DNA of 59,163 bases, taken from positions 1 to 59,163 of the forward strand of contig CAUJCX010000022.1 in NCBI GenBank assembly GCA_963169235.1, in the 5' to 3' direction. A model generated the notes under the pieces. The model had not been told where the DNA came from and ran no database searches. It worked only from the letters and a program-made list of their open reading frames with translations. Of the stretch, positions 33,471 to 41,783 are shown piece by piece; position 1 is the stretch's first letter, and every line of letters begins with the position of its first letter. A program made the translations under genes and the position numbers. The DNA is from Actinomycetota bacterium (lineage in GTDB: Bacteria > Actinomycetota > Thermoleophilia > Miltoncostaeales > Miltoncostaeaceae).

Positions 33471-35426
33471 CTACCGCCGGGGACGCAGGTAGCCGAGTAG
33501 GTTCCCCTTCGAGATGCTCTGGGTGTGCGCGTACGCGCCGCCCCAGTTCTGGTGGAAGACGTCGAGCGTGGAGCCCCGGTCCGCAAGCACGATGGCCACG
33601 TGGCCGGCGCCGTAGGACCCCGGCAGGTCGCTGGAGTACACTGCGACGTCGCCCTTCTGGGCGGCCGCGCCCGGCGACACCTTGTCGTAGTTGCTGTTGA
33701 TCGGGCCGAGGTCGTTGCGCGTCCAGAGCTGGTAGGCGTACGGCGTCCACGGGATCGCGCCGATGCCCAGCGTGTCGCGGTGATAGAAGTTGAACAGGTC
33801 GACGCACTGGGCGCCGTAGACGCCGTCGAAGTCCACGGCCCTCCCGTTGTACGCCGACACGAAAGCGTCGACGCGCGACCCGCCGCCGCCTCCACCGCCC
33901 TGGATGCGACCCGTCTGCGACGACCACGTCGGGCCGGACGCGATGTAGACCACCAGGTTGCCGTCGTCCTGCATCAGCAGGACGGGGTTCTCTCCGGTGG
34001 TCCCCGAGTCCCACAGCGCAGGTCCCGCGTAAATGACGAGGTTGCCGTCGCTCTGCATGTAGACGCTCGCTCCGGCGTGCCCGACGGTGCCGGAGTCCCA
34101 CTGCGCGGCACCACCCGACCGGTAGACCACGAAGTTGCCGTCACCTTGCATCTCGGCGGAGTAGCCACCATTCGGTGATACCAGATGCGTCCCCGGCCCC
34201 AGGTGGGAGTTCACACCCAGCATGTAGCCGACGTATCCGGTTCGGATCGACCAGATCGTGCGGCCTTGGCCCGTGAGCACGAGGTTGCCGTCGTCCAGAA
34301 GGCGCAACGATGCCCCCGGGAACCCGGCGGGACCGCTCGCCCACCGCGTCGCGCCCCCTTGGATGACGCTCATGGTGCCGTTTCGGCCCGGGCTCACGAC
34401 GAACTCCGCATTCGCCCCCGACGTGTTGGTCGTCCACACCGTGGAGCCCCCGTCCGACAGGACGACGTTGCCGGAGGCGAGCATCTCGAAGCGGTGGCGC
34501 CCGTTGGGGCTGCGCAGGTTGTCCCCTGGGTAGAGGCGCTGCCCCTCCTCCATGCGGTCGCCCACGAAGCCGCGCCGGGTGCCCCAGACGTCGTGGCCCT
34601 TCTGCGTCAGGACGACCTCGCCGACCGGGGTGAGGCCCAGCGCCGCGCCGGGGAAACCGGTCGTTCCCGAGCGCCACGTGACGGAAGCGCCGCTACGGAG
34701 CACCAGCTCGCCGTCCGCGCGCATCTCCGCCGCCGCGTCCGGTCCGCCACCCCCGCTTGTCCACACCGTGCGGGAGCCGGACATGACGGCAAGCTGGCCG
34801 TCCCCGGTGATCTGGAGCGTCATGTCCGTCGACGGCTCGAGGACCTTGTCACCAGGCAGAAGGGTCTGCCCGGACAGGAGCACCCCGGAGGGATAGACGA
34901 CGGGGGTTCGCGGTGCGGGCGGGGGCGTTGAGCTGGGTACCTCTGTCGCGCTGCTCGTCGCCGGGCCCACCGTCCCGCTGGCAGGTGCAGAGGCCGCAGG
35001 CGGGCGGGCCGGGGTCACCACGACAGGGCTCGGGGTGGCCACCGGCGCGGTGCGACTCGTCCGGGGGATCACAAACGACGCGCGCAGAACCCGCACCCTC
35101 CCGCCGATGGAACAGCGAGCGACCACGCGCACACGCATACCGGGGCGCGCCGCGCGCACCCCGACGGTGACGGCGGACCCTCCGCGCGGGCTGATCCGGA
35201 CCCCGAACGGGCGCCTCCGGCCTGCGCCGTCGATGACCTGGACCGCGCAGCGTACGCGGGCGGGACCCGTCACCGCGATCAGGCCTCGGCTCGGGCCCTC
35301 CGCCTGCGCCGTGACGGACACGGCGGCGCGACTTGCGGCGTCCGCGGCCGAGACTGCGGTGGCTGCGCCGCACAGAGCGAGCGACGCAGCGGTGACGCTG
35401 GAGAACGCGCGGGGGCGACGGCTCAT
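33471..35426 (-). CDS. Secreted lectin-repeat protein with C-terminal CHAP domain
   Basis: 651 residues. Signal peptide 1-28. A beta domain, Pro/Ala/Ser linker (about 125-175), then three or so bulb-type mannose-lectin (B-lectin) repeats (about 180-510) with many DGNLV/GDGNFVVY-type motifs such as MQSDGNLVIYAG and LLDDGNLVLTGQG. A Gly run leads to a CHAP domain: catalytic Cys in YGAQCVDLFNFY, His in GAGHVAIVLADRG. Likely a carbohydrate-docked peptidoglycan amidase or endopeptidase. ATG at 35426. Palindrome 4 lies about 110 bases upstream. Confidence 0.9.
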   Translation of the reverse strand: MSRRPRAFSSVTAASLALCGAATAVSAADAASRAAVSVTAQAEGPSRGLIAVTGPARVRCAVQVIDGAGRRRPFGVRISPRGGSAVTVGVRAARPGMRVRVVARCSIGGRVRVLRASFVIPRTSRTAPVATPSPVVVTPARPPAASAPASGTVGPATSSATEVPSSTPPPAPRTPVVYPSGVLLSGQTLLPGDKVLEPSTDMTLQITGDGQLAVMSGSRTVWTSGGGGPDAAAEMRADGELVLRSGASVTWRSGTTGFPGAALGLTPVGEVVLTQKGHDVWGTRRGFVGDRMEEGQRLYPGDNLRSPNGRHRFEMLASGNVVLSDGGSTVWTTNTSGANAEFVVSPGRNGTMSVIQGGATRWASGPAGFPGASLRLLDDGNLVLTGQGRTIWSIRTGYVGYMLGVNSHLGPGTHLVSPNGGYSAEMQGDGNFVVYRSGGAAQWDSGTVGHAGASVYMQSDGNLVIYAGPALWDSGTTGENPVLLMQDDGNLVVYIASGPTWSSQTGRIQGGGGGGGSRVDAFVSAYNGRAVDFDGVYGAQCVDLFNFYHRDTLGIGAIPWTPYAYQLWTRNDLGPINSNYDKVSPGAAAQKGDVAVYSSDLPGSYGAGHVAIVLADRGSTLDVFHQNWGGAYAHTQSISKGNLLGYLRPRR

Positions 35427-35534
35427 CGCAGGCTCCTACGAGGGGGGATCGGCAAAGACGTGCGCGAGGGTGGGAGGTCGGCCTGGTCGGCCGCCTTCCG
35501 GTGCAGTGCACCATCGCACCAGGCCTTCCGCAAC

Positions 35535-35548
35535 GTAATGTACGTAAC
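35535..35548 (-). promoter_or_regulatory. Island palindrome 4 (GTTACGTACATTAC on minus strand)
   Basis: One mismatch from GTTA-N6-TAAC; core CGTACA. 108 bases before the ATG of the lectin/CHAP gene and oriented with it. Lies in the 196-base gap 35427-35622 between two minus-strand genes, where I see no other gene. Confidence 0.5.
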
Positions 35549-35622
35549 CGGGGCTGCCCTCGTCGTCGTCCACCCTCCCCACGGTCACCGCGCCCGCAAC
35601 TCGTACGTCGCGGCCTCGGGTC

Positions 35623-37659
35623 TCACCCCTCCGGCGAGGGAGAGGGAGGTCCCAGCCGCGTCAGAACCTGGTTGAGGTCGGTCCGCAGACGGTCGAGCTG
35701 CCGCCGCAACGCGATCATGTCGGGCGTGTGCCCCTCATCCTTGGCCACGCGGGACGACGTCAGAAGTGCCGCTCCCACGTATTGGCGCAGGGTGTGGTGA
35801 AGCTGCGCTTGCGCGATGGCCGCGGCGCGCAGGTGCTCGTGGACCCGCAGCGCCTCCACCTCTGCCTCGACGGTGTCCTCGTAGACGTCGAGCGTGTCCT
35901 GCGAGCGTGCGAACACCCACGTCATCCCGCTGGCGATGGCAAGTACCACCAGGTAGGCACACACGTTGAAGGCCCAGTCGATGGGCATCGTTTGCACCAG
36001 CGTGCCGTGGTCGTCCACCGGCAGCGTCGTCATCATCCAGTAGCCGAAGAGCAGGGCACCGGAGAGCATCGCCACCAGCGCCGCGCCGGCCTTCCAGCCT
36101 TTGAAGTGCGCGAGCGTCAGGATGCACCCCATCGACACGGGGATCCACGGGCACGACATGCCGCCCTGGAAGGCAACGCACACCACCAAGAGACCGCTGT
36201 CCCACCACGCGACATCGGGGTGGCGATAGACGAACGGCCGCAAGCGCTGCCACCACACGAAACCCACGAAGTTGATCGCCACGAGCACGAATGACGTGGC
36301 GATCAGCATCGGGAGGATGGTGCGGTGCTCGCCGGCCTTGATCGGGATCATCACGGCGGTCAGTACCGCGAAGGCCAATCGCACGAACAGCAGCGCCCGC
36401 TCGTACGAGACGAAGCGCGCCGTGAAACGCGCGCGCGCACCCTCGACGCGCCGCGCCTCGTCGCCCGCGTCACGCACGGGTACGACGACCCGCACCCGGT
36501 GCATGCCGTCCTCGTGCGTACGGTCGAGTTCCACCCCCGCAGCCTTCGCATCGGCCTCCATGGCGCTCAGTCCCAGGCTGCCCCAGCGACGCGACGATGG
36601 CGCATCCGACGGGTTGGCCACCTCCACGTGCACCGTCCCTTCGTCGTCGGTGGTCGTGATGACCTCCGCGGTGCCCGGCCCGTGCTTGCGCGCGTTGTTG
36701 AGCGCCTCGGTCAGCACGCGCTCGAGGGCCTCGTGATCGACGCCCGAGAGCGGGGCGTCGTCCTGCGACCGCACCACCACGTCTCCCCCCAGGGCGGCAC
36801 TGGCATCCGCGGCCCGCGTGATGACCTCGTCCACCGACCGCTCGGGCACGGCCGCGCCCACCGTGCCCAGCGAACGCAGTGACTCCCTGATACGCGCCAG
36901 AGTGTGCACGAGCGCTTGACGACGCTGCGACGGCTCCTCGCCCGGAGGCACCGGGGGGACCGTGAGGCCGTCCAGGTGCACGCGCAGGCCCCTCGCCACG
37001 TCGACATTGATCTCGTGCACCTCACGGTCGCGGGCAACTGAGGCGCGTGTGGCGACCAGGTCGCCCCGAACGTTCTTCTCGGCTGCGATCAGGCCGTCGA
37101 TGTCGTTGACGACGCGCCGCACGGACGACACCAGGAAGAACCCTGTGGCGGCCAAGAGCGACGGCGCCAATGGCGTGATGGGGGTGTCTGCGATCACCGC
37201 GGGAGCGATTCGGTCGACCAGCATGCTGCCCCACAGCGCCATGGCCAAGCCCAGGGTCGCGATGCCGCCCGACCGTAGGCCGAGGAAGTACGTGATGAAC
37301 GCGATCGGCACGTATGCGTGCAGAACGTGCCACGATTGGCTGCCCAGGCCGAGGAACGCCAGCACCGCGAACACCGCCATCTCGGTGATGGGGATCCACG
37401 GGCGCGCAGCAACCCATTTCAGATGCGACCACGACAGCAGCATGGACAAACCCGTCCAGACCGCGAGAACCGCCCACACCACCATCGTGACCGTGCGGAC
37501 CTCGTCGAGGTCCTGGGCCACCAGCAGGGTGAGCAGCGCGACGACGGGAAACGCGAAGCGCGCGATCAGGGTCGCGTGGAACAGCCGCACCTCGAACGAC
37601 CGCACCCGTCCCTCGAGGACCCAGGCCGGCGTTACCGTCTCGGAGCCGCGAGCGGGCAC
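35623..37659 (-). CDS. Membrane sensor histidine kinase with a second membrane/DHp-like half
   Basis: 678 residues. First half: five or six membrane helices (about 30-180), a dimerisation coil with His in REVHEINVDVARGLRVHLDG, and a HATPase_c domain (about 305-395: N-box EALNNARKHG, G-box WGSLGLSAME), typical of NarL-partner kinases. Second half: another membrane domain (about 420-585), then a coil with QAQLHHTLRQYVGAALL that looks like a second phospho-acceptor helix, but no second ATPase domain. GTG start at 37659. Divergent from the response regulator gene with 48 bases between. Probably senses an envelope cue for the island. Confidence 0.85.
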   Translation of the reverse strand: MPARGSETVTPAWVLEGRVRSFEVRLFHATLIARFAFPVVALLTLLVAQDLDEVRTVTMVVWAVLAVWTGLSMLLSWSHLKWVAARPWIPITEMAVFAVLAFLGLGSQSWHVLHAYVPIAFITYFLGLRSGGIATLGLAMALWGSMLVDRIAPAVIADTPITPLAPSLLAATGFFLVSSVRRVVNDIDGLIAAEKNVRGDLVATRASVARDREVHEINVDVARGLRVHLDGLTVPPVPPGEEPSQRRQALVHTLARIRESLRSLGTVGAAVPERSVDEVITRAADASAALGGDVVVRSQDDAPLSGVDHEALERVLTEALNNARKHGPGTAEVITTTDDEGTVHVEVANPSDAPSSRRWGSLGLSAMEADAKAAGVELDRTHEDGMHRVRVVVPVRDAGDEARRVEGARARFTARFVSYERALLFVRLAFAVLTAVMIPIKAGEHRTILPMLIATSFVLVAINFVGFVWWQRLRPFVYRHPDVAWWDSGLLVVCVAFQGGMSCPWIPVSMGCILTLAHFKGWKAGAALVAMLSGALLFGYWMMTTLPVDDHGTLVQTMPIDWAFNVCAYLVVLAIASGMTWVFARSQDTLDVYEDTVEAEVEALRVHEHLRAAAIAQAQLHHTLRQYVGAALLTSSRVAKDEGHTPDMIALRRQLDRLRTDLNQVLTRLGPPSPSPEG

Positions 37660-37707
37660 TATGGTATGGCCGACTGCAGTGAGGGATTGTCGAGGAGGAT
37701 CCCCCGG

Positions 37708-38352
37708 GTGATCTCCGTGCTCGTCGTGGAGGACCAGTTCGAGTGGGCGGACAGCGTCCGCTTCGAGGTGGCCTGCCAGAAGGGGATGAAGGCGGTCGGA
37801 TCGGCGCTCACGGTGCGCGAGGCGCTGGACATCTGCAGCGCGCAGCGCGTGGACGTAGCCGTCGTCGACCTGGTGCTCCAGGGCGAGTACGGCCTCGACT
37901 TCCTGCGGACCGCCTCACAGCGATACCCCTCCACGGCAGTGGTGATGATGTCGGCGCAGCCCACTCCCTGGGCTGTCGAGGAGGCCCGCACGTGCGGCGC
38001 GGTCGGGTTCATCGACAAGAAGGACATGGAGTCGGCGGAGGGCATCGCCCGCATCATCAGCCGCGTCGCCAACGGCGAGGCCGTGTTCACTCCCGGCGTC
38101 AGCGGCGAGTTCGGCCAGTCGCTGGCGCAGGCGTACGGCCTGAGCCAGAAACACCGGGAGATCCTCCGCTGCCTACGGCGCGGCATGGTGGTGGAGGAGA
38201 TCGCCGACCACCTGAACATCGTGCCTCAGACCGTGCGCAACTACATCTCGGCGATCGCCCGTGCCGCCGGCGTGCCGGGCAACCAGGTGAAGGTGCTCGC
38301 GTGGTACCTCGATGAACTCGAGTCGGGGCGCTTCCCCGACGAAACCGCGTAG
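37708..38352 (+). CDS. NarL/LuxR-type response regulator
   Basis: 214 residues. Receiver domain 1-120: acidic pocket VVEDQFEW, phospho-Asp in VVDLVLQGEYG, MMSA (Thr/Ser switch) and IDKKD (conserved Lys). LuxR-type HTH at the C-terminus: GLSQKHREILRCLRRGMVVEEI then QTVRNYISAIARAAGV. GTG at 37708 after GAGGAGG. The only dedicated DNA-binding protein inside the island, so the best candidate to bind the five palindromes; dimeric sites fit this family. Confidence 0.9.
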   Translation: MISVLVVEDQFEWADSVRFEVACQKGMKAVGSALTVREALDICSAQRVDVAVVDLVLQGEYGLDFLRTASQRYPSTAVVMMSAQPTPWAVEEARTCGAVGFIDKKDMESAEGIARIISRVANGEAVFTPGVSGEFGQSLAQAYGLSQKHREILRCLRRGMVVEEIADHLNIVPQTVRNYISAIARAAGVPGNQVKVLAWYLDELESGRFPDETA

Positions 38353-38375
38353 CTGACGACGAACCGGGATCATGG

Positions 38376-40046
38376 TCACCTCGGCACCCGGGGCAGACGG
38401 ATGCGGGCGATCACCTGCGGGCGGGCCGCCACCGTCTGGATGACGACGGTGCCCGCAGCCGCGAGGCGACGTAGGCGCAGCGTGACGGTGGCCGTGGCGC
38501 CTGTGGTGATCGTCCGCGCGACCCGCCTCCCCTGTGTCACCGTGACCCGGTAGCCCCGTGCGTTGCCGAGCGGGCTCCACGTCACGACGAGGCGCCCGCG
38601 CACCCACCGCGCCGACGCCGCCGCACGGGTAGGCGTCGAGGGGGTCGCCACCGGCTGCGGGGGGCCCGCCGACGGCCCAGGGAGCGCAGCCGCGGCCGCA
38701 ACGGCCGCAGGTGGCGGGGGTGCCGCCGCGGGGGTAGCGATCGGCGTGACGATGGGGGCGCGCCCCGGCGGCACGAGCGGGACAGGGGCGTCCACGGGAC
38801 CGATCGGAAGGGTGTCGTCGCCGCAGCGGGCCCATACCCCGTGGCGATCGGGGAGGCGGTCGAGCGTGGCGGCGGGTAGAACCGCCGGACCCGCACCCAG
38901 CCGCATCAGGCAGTGGTACGTCGCGGCATCGGGGATCCACATGCGCGTCAGGTCCGGGGCCACCAGCCAGGAGGTGCGCGGGTTCGCCGTATCCCCGCCC
39001 CACTGCACGAGGCTCCAGCGGTAGCTCGCGACCTCGTACGGCGCCGGCTCGGGCGGCGCGCCGAACGCGTCCGCCGTATCGAGGGCGATGTAGCGCAGGG
39101 GGTAGGCGCCGTGCAGGCTGGTCCCGAGGCCCCACTGCGCCTTCACGGCGCCCGAGTCCCACGACAGCAGGCTCAGCGACGCCGCGCCGGCGAGGGCCCG
39201 GGTGAATGCGCCACTGTCGCAGACCAGGTCGCCGTCGTGACAGTACTGGTCGATACGGGGCCGCAACCACGCCGGGTAGACGGGTGCGTCCTGCACGCCG
39301 CTGATGCCGTCGAGCCCGTAGAGCTTGCGGGCGGCAAGCGAAACGGGATCCCGGCCATTGCGAAGCTTCACCGCGACCCACCAGATGCCCTGGGTGGAGC
39401 GGCGCCACACGTACGAGCGCGTGGTGCGGCCGCGGGGCATGCCGTCGTCGCCCTCGGCCCACGCCGACGCGTCGGCGATGAGGTCGATGTTCTCCACCCG
39501 CACCAGGTACTGGGGCTCCAGCAGCGCCACCGCGCTGCGTAGCGCGATGCCCCCTTGCGAGTACGCGGCGATCACGATGCGCGCGCTCGGGCACTGCACC
39601 GCCATGTTGCGGATCTGGGCGGCGATCGCCCGCCGGTAGGCGACGGCGCTGAGGATGAAGTCCTGCACCTGGCCGTCTTTGAGGGCGTCCACCGACAGCG
39701 CCGGGTAGCGCGCCTCCATGCCGTAAACGCGGTAGCCCTTGTCGCGCAGCGCCGTGCTGAGCGCCTCGAAGTACGCGCCGTTGAGCGAGTTGCCGCTGGT
39801 GACGTCGCCCCACCCGCCGTACGGCTGACCCGAGCCCCGCACCGTGAGCACCACCACGAGGTTGGTGGCGTCCTGGTGGCACGACGCGCGCATCTCGTCG
39901 AACGCCTCGGGAGTCTCGACCGGCGCGACGATGGCGGGCGCCGGGTTCTGCGGAATGGTGGCGGCAGCGCCCTGCATTGAGGTGCCTCCGGCCGCCAGGC
40001 AGGCGGCGAGCATTGCGCGCTTCCAGAGGACGCTGCGGGACATCAT
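38376..40046 (-). CDS. Cutinase-like secreted serine hydrolase with QW/DAATY module
   Basis: 556 residues. Signal peptide 1-29. Cutinase-type domain with nucleophile in IAAYSQGGIAL, acid loop YCHDGDLVCD and His in SLHGAYPLRY. A module at about 340-405 has LVQWGGD, MWIPDAATYHCL and LDRLPDRHG, shared with the M23 protein encoded just upstream. Pro/Ala linker, then a fibronectin-like C-terminal domain (RLVVTWSPLGNARGYRVTV). ATG at 40046 (or 40043) after AAGGA, 34 bases past the M23 stop, so both form an operon. Paralogue of the enzyme at 25781-27547. Confidence 0.87.
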   Translation of the reverse strand: MMSRSVLWKRAMLAACLAAGGTSMQGAAATIPQNPAPAIVAPVETPEAFDEMRASCHQDATNLVVVLTVRGSGQPYGGWGDVTSGNSLNGAYFEALSTALRDKGYRVYGMEARYPALSVDALKDGQVQDFILSAVAYRRAIAAQIRNMAVQCPSARIVIAAYSQGGIALRSAVALLEPQYLVRVENIDLIADASAWAEGDDGMPRGRTTRSYVWRRSTQGIWWVAVKLRNGRDPVSLAARKLYGLDGISGVQDAPVYPAWLRPRIDQYCHDGDLVCDSGAFTRALAGAASLSLLSWDSGAVKAQWGLGTSLHGAYPLRYIALDTADAFGAPPEPAPYEVASYRWSLVQWGGDTANPRTSWLVAPDLTRMWIPDAATYHCLMRLGAGPAVLPAATLDRLPDRHGVWARCGDDTLPIGPVDAPVPLVPPGRAPIVTPIATPAAAPPPPAAVAAAAALPGPSAGPPQPVATPSTPTRAAASARWVRGRLVVTWSPLGNARGYRVTVTQGRRVARTITTGATATVTLRLRRLAAAGTVVIQTVAARPQVIARIRLPRVPR

Positions 40047-40080
40047 CGGGATTCCTTCGAGGTCTGCGGTCCGGATCGGC

Positions 40081-41508
40081 TCAGCAATCGGCGACGGCAG
40101 CGTCGACGAACGGCGTGCCCCTCAGGGGCCCGGAGGTCTGGCCGTTGTTGTAGAAGGCGTCCGCCGACGCGTAGAACTGGCCGTTCCACGGGGCCTGCGC
40201 GATGCGATACCACCACGTGTTGCCGTCGGCCACCCGGAACCCTTGGAGCTTGCAGGCGATCTGCACGGTCGTGTTGGGGGGGATCGTCGCGCCCTGGGTA
40301 CCCCCGGCGTTGGTGTAGTTGGTCCACGTGTTGGTGTATCCACCTGTGGTCTGGCCCCACGTGGGGGGCGGGGTCGGCGTGGGCGTCGGCGTCGGCGTGG
40401 GCGTGGGCGTGGGTGTGGGAGCGGGCGGCGGCGCCGAGCTGGGAGCGGGGGCTGGCGTGATGACGGTGCTGTCGTCACAGAACACGCTGGCGCCGGTGAG
40501 GTCGGGAAGGCGGTCCAGCTCGCTCGCCGGCAGCACGTCGGGGCCCACGGCGCCCCGGGCCTTCAGACAGTTGTACGTCGCAGCGTCCTTGATCCACAGG
40601 CGCTGCAGCCACGGTGTCACCAGCCACGCCGTCTTCTGGGCCTTGGAGTCGCCGTCCCACTGGACGATGTGGCCCCGGTACCGGCTCAGGTCGGAGGCGC
40701 CGGGCGCGGGCACTGCAGCGGCCGGCGTCTGCGGAGCATTCGCCGATCGCAGCGTCGCGCCGGTGGGTGATGGCCCCTCCACGAACTGCCACGGCAGGGT
40801 CTGCTGTGTCACGCAGTTCATGCGTCCGTAGTGCAGGTGGGCGCCGTCGGACCTTCCCGTGTTACCCGAACGGCCGATCATCTCGTACTGGCGGATCTGC
40901 TGCCCCAGCGACACCCCGACCACGGAGAGGTGGGCATGCATCGCACACGTTCCGTCCGGGGCCTTCAGCAGAACGTAGTTGCCCCACCCTCCCCCACACT
41001 CCCGATGCGGGCCAGGGCCAGCGACGCACCCCGTGGAGACGCGGGCGACCACACCGGTGAAGCCCGCTCGCACCTCCGTCCCTGATGCCACCGGCAGGTC
41101 GACGGCGTCGCGCGTGGTGGCTCCGTTGTGCGAGTAGCGACTCCCGGGCCCCTGGCTCACCGTTACCGTGTAGCCCGTCGCCAGTGGCATGTACGTACTG
41201 AAGCCGACCGCGCCACCCGTTCCTTCCGGGAGGATGACCGTGTACGCGTTCGGGTTTCCCCGCCCGGGGGGCAGGCCTCGCCGCACCGGGATCGGCGCAC
41301 CGCGGCGGATCGCGCACACCTTCTTCGCCTTCCGGGCCGCACGACGGGCCGCGATGGTGTTGCACTGGGCCGGCTTGGCGACGCATTTCCGGGCCTTGCC
41401 GACGCACCCCGGTGCCGCCTGCGCGGACGTCGAGAGCGCCATCGCAGCCAGCGCCCCACCCGCAAGAAGACCACAGCGAGTGGCCCACCGAGACCCATGC
41501 TTGATCAT
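40081..41508 (-). CDS. Secreted M23-family peptidase with two C-terminal modules
   Basis: 475 residues. Signal peptide 1-31. LytM/M23 zinc peptidase: His127 and Asp in SHNGATTRDAVD, HAH at 191-193 (CAMHAHLS) and GAHLHY at 222-227; cleaves peptide cross-bridges of peptidoglycan. Two loop disulfides are likely. The QW/DAATY module (279-344: IVQWDGD, WIKDAATYNCL, LDRLPDLTG) is followed by a PTPT linker and one WWYR module (about 384-475, GNTWWYRIAQAPWNGQFYAS). ATG at 41508 after GGAGAG. Leads an operon with the second cutinase-like gene, under palindrome 5. Confidence 0.9.
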   Translation of the reverse strand: MIKHGSRWATRCGLLAGGALAAMALSTSAQAAPGCVGKARKCVAKPAQCNTIAARRAARKAKKVCAIRRGAPIPVRRGLPPGRGNPNAYTVILPEGTGGAVGFSTYMPLATGYTVTVSQGPGSRYSHNGATTRDAVDLPVASGTEVRAGFTGVVARVSTGCVAGPGPHRECGGGWGNYVLLKAPDGTCAMHAHLSVVGVSLGQQIRQYEMIGRSGNTGRSDGAHLHYGRMNCVTQQTLPWQFVEGPSPTGATLRSANAPQTPAAAVPAPGASDLSRYRGHIVQWDGDSKAQKTAWLVTPWLQRLWIKDAATYNCLKARGAVGPDVLPASELDRLPDLTGASVFCDDSTVITPAPAPSSAPPPAPTPTPTPTPTPTPTPTPPPTWGQTTGGYTNTWTNYTNAGGTQGATIPPNTTVQIACKLQGFRVADGNTWWYRIAQAPWNGQFYASADAFYNNGQTSGPLRGTPFVDAAVADC

Positions 41509-41617
41509 GGCTACTCTCCGTACCTGAATAGTGACGAAACGGTTCGTACAACATGTCGACACCGCACTATGGGTGCGGGGTCGCCGGAATCGTCCCAGTC
41601 GTGCCCTACCGGAGCTA

Positions 41618-41631
41618 GGTACGCACATAAC
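41618..41631 (+). promoter_or_regulatory. Island palindrome 5 (GGTACGCACATAAC)
   Basis: One mismatch from GTTA-N6-TAAC. 109 bases upstream of the M23 ATG (minus strand); its stronger half points away from the gene, acceptable for a palindromic site. The surrounding 41509-41764 shows no supportable gene. Confidence 0.5.
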
Positions 41632-41764
41632 CGATTCTGGAAGCGGCACGCGAACGCGCGCAGCCGTGCGAGAAGCCCAGCAGCGCGCCGCCCGCCAGAA
41701 CGCGTCACCAGCGCGCGCAGTGCCCTACGTCACACTACGAGGCGCCCGCGTGGCGCTGCCAGCA

Positions 41765-41783
41765 TCACCCTCTACCTGAGGTT
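41765..41783 (+). repeat. Right direct repeat of the 20-kb island (att-like)
   Basis: TCACCCTCTACC..., 18/19 identical to 21531-21549. It abuts the stop codon of the universal stress protein gene. With the left copy it brackets all genes that carry the palindromes and the shared modules. Confidence 0.5.
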
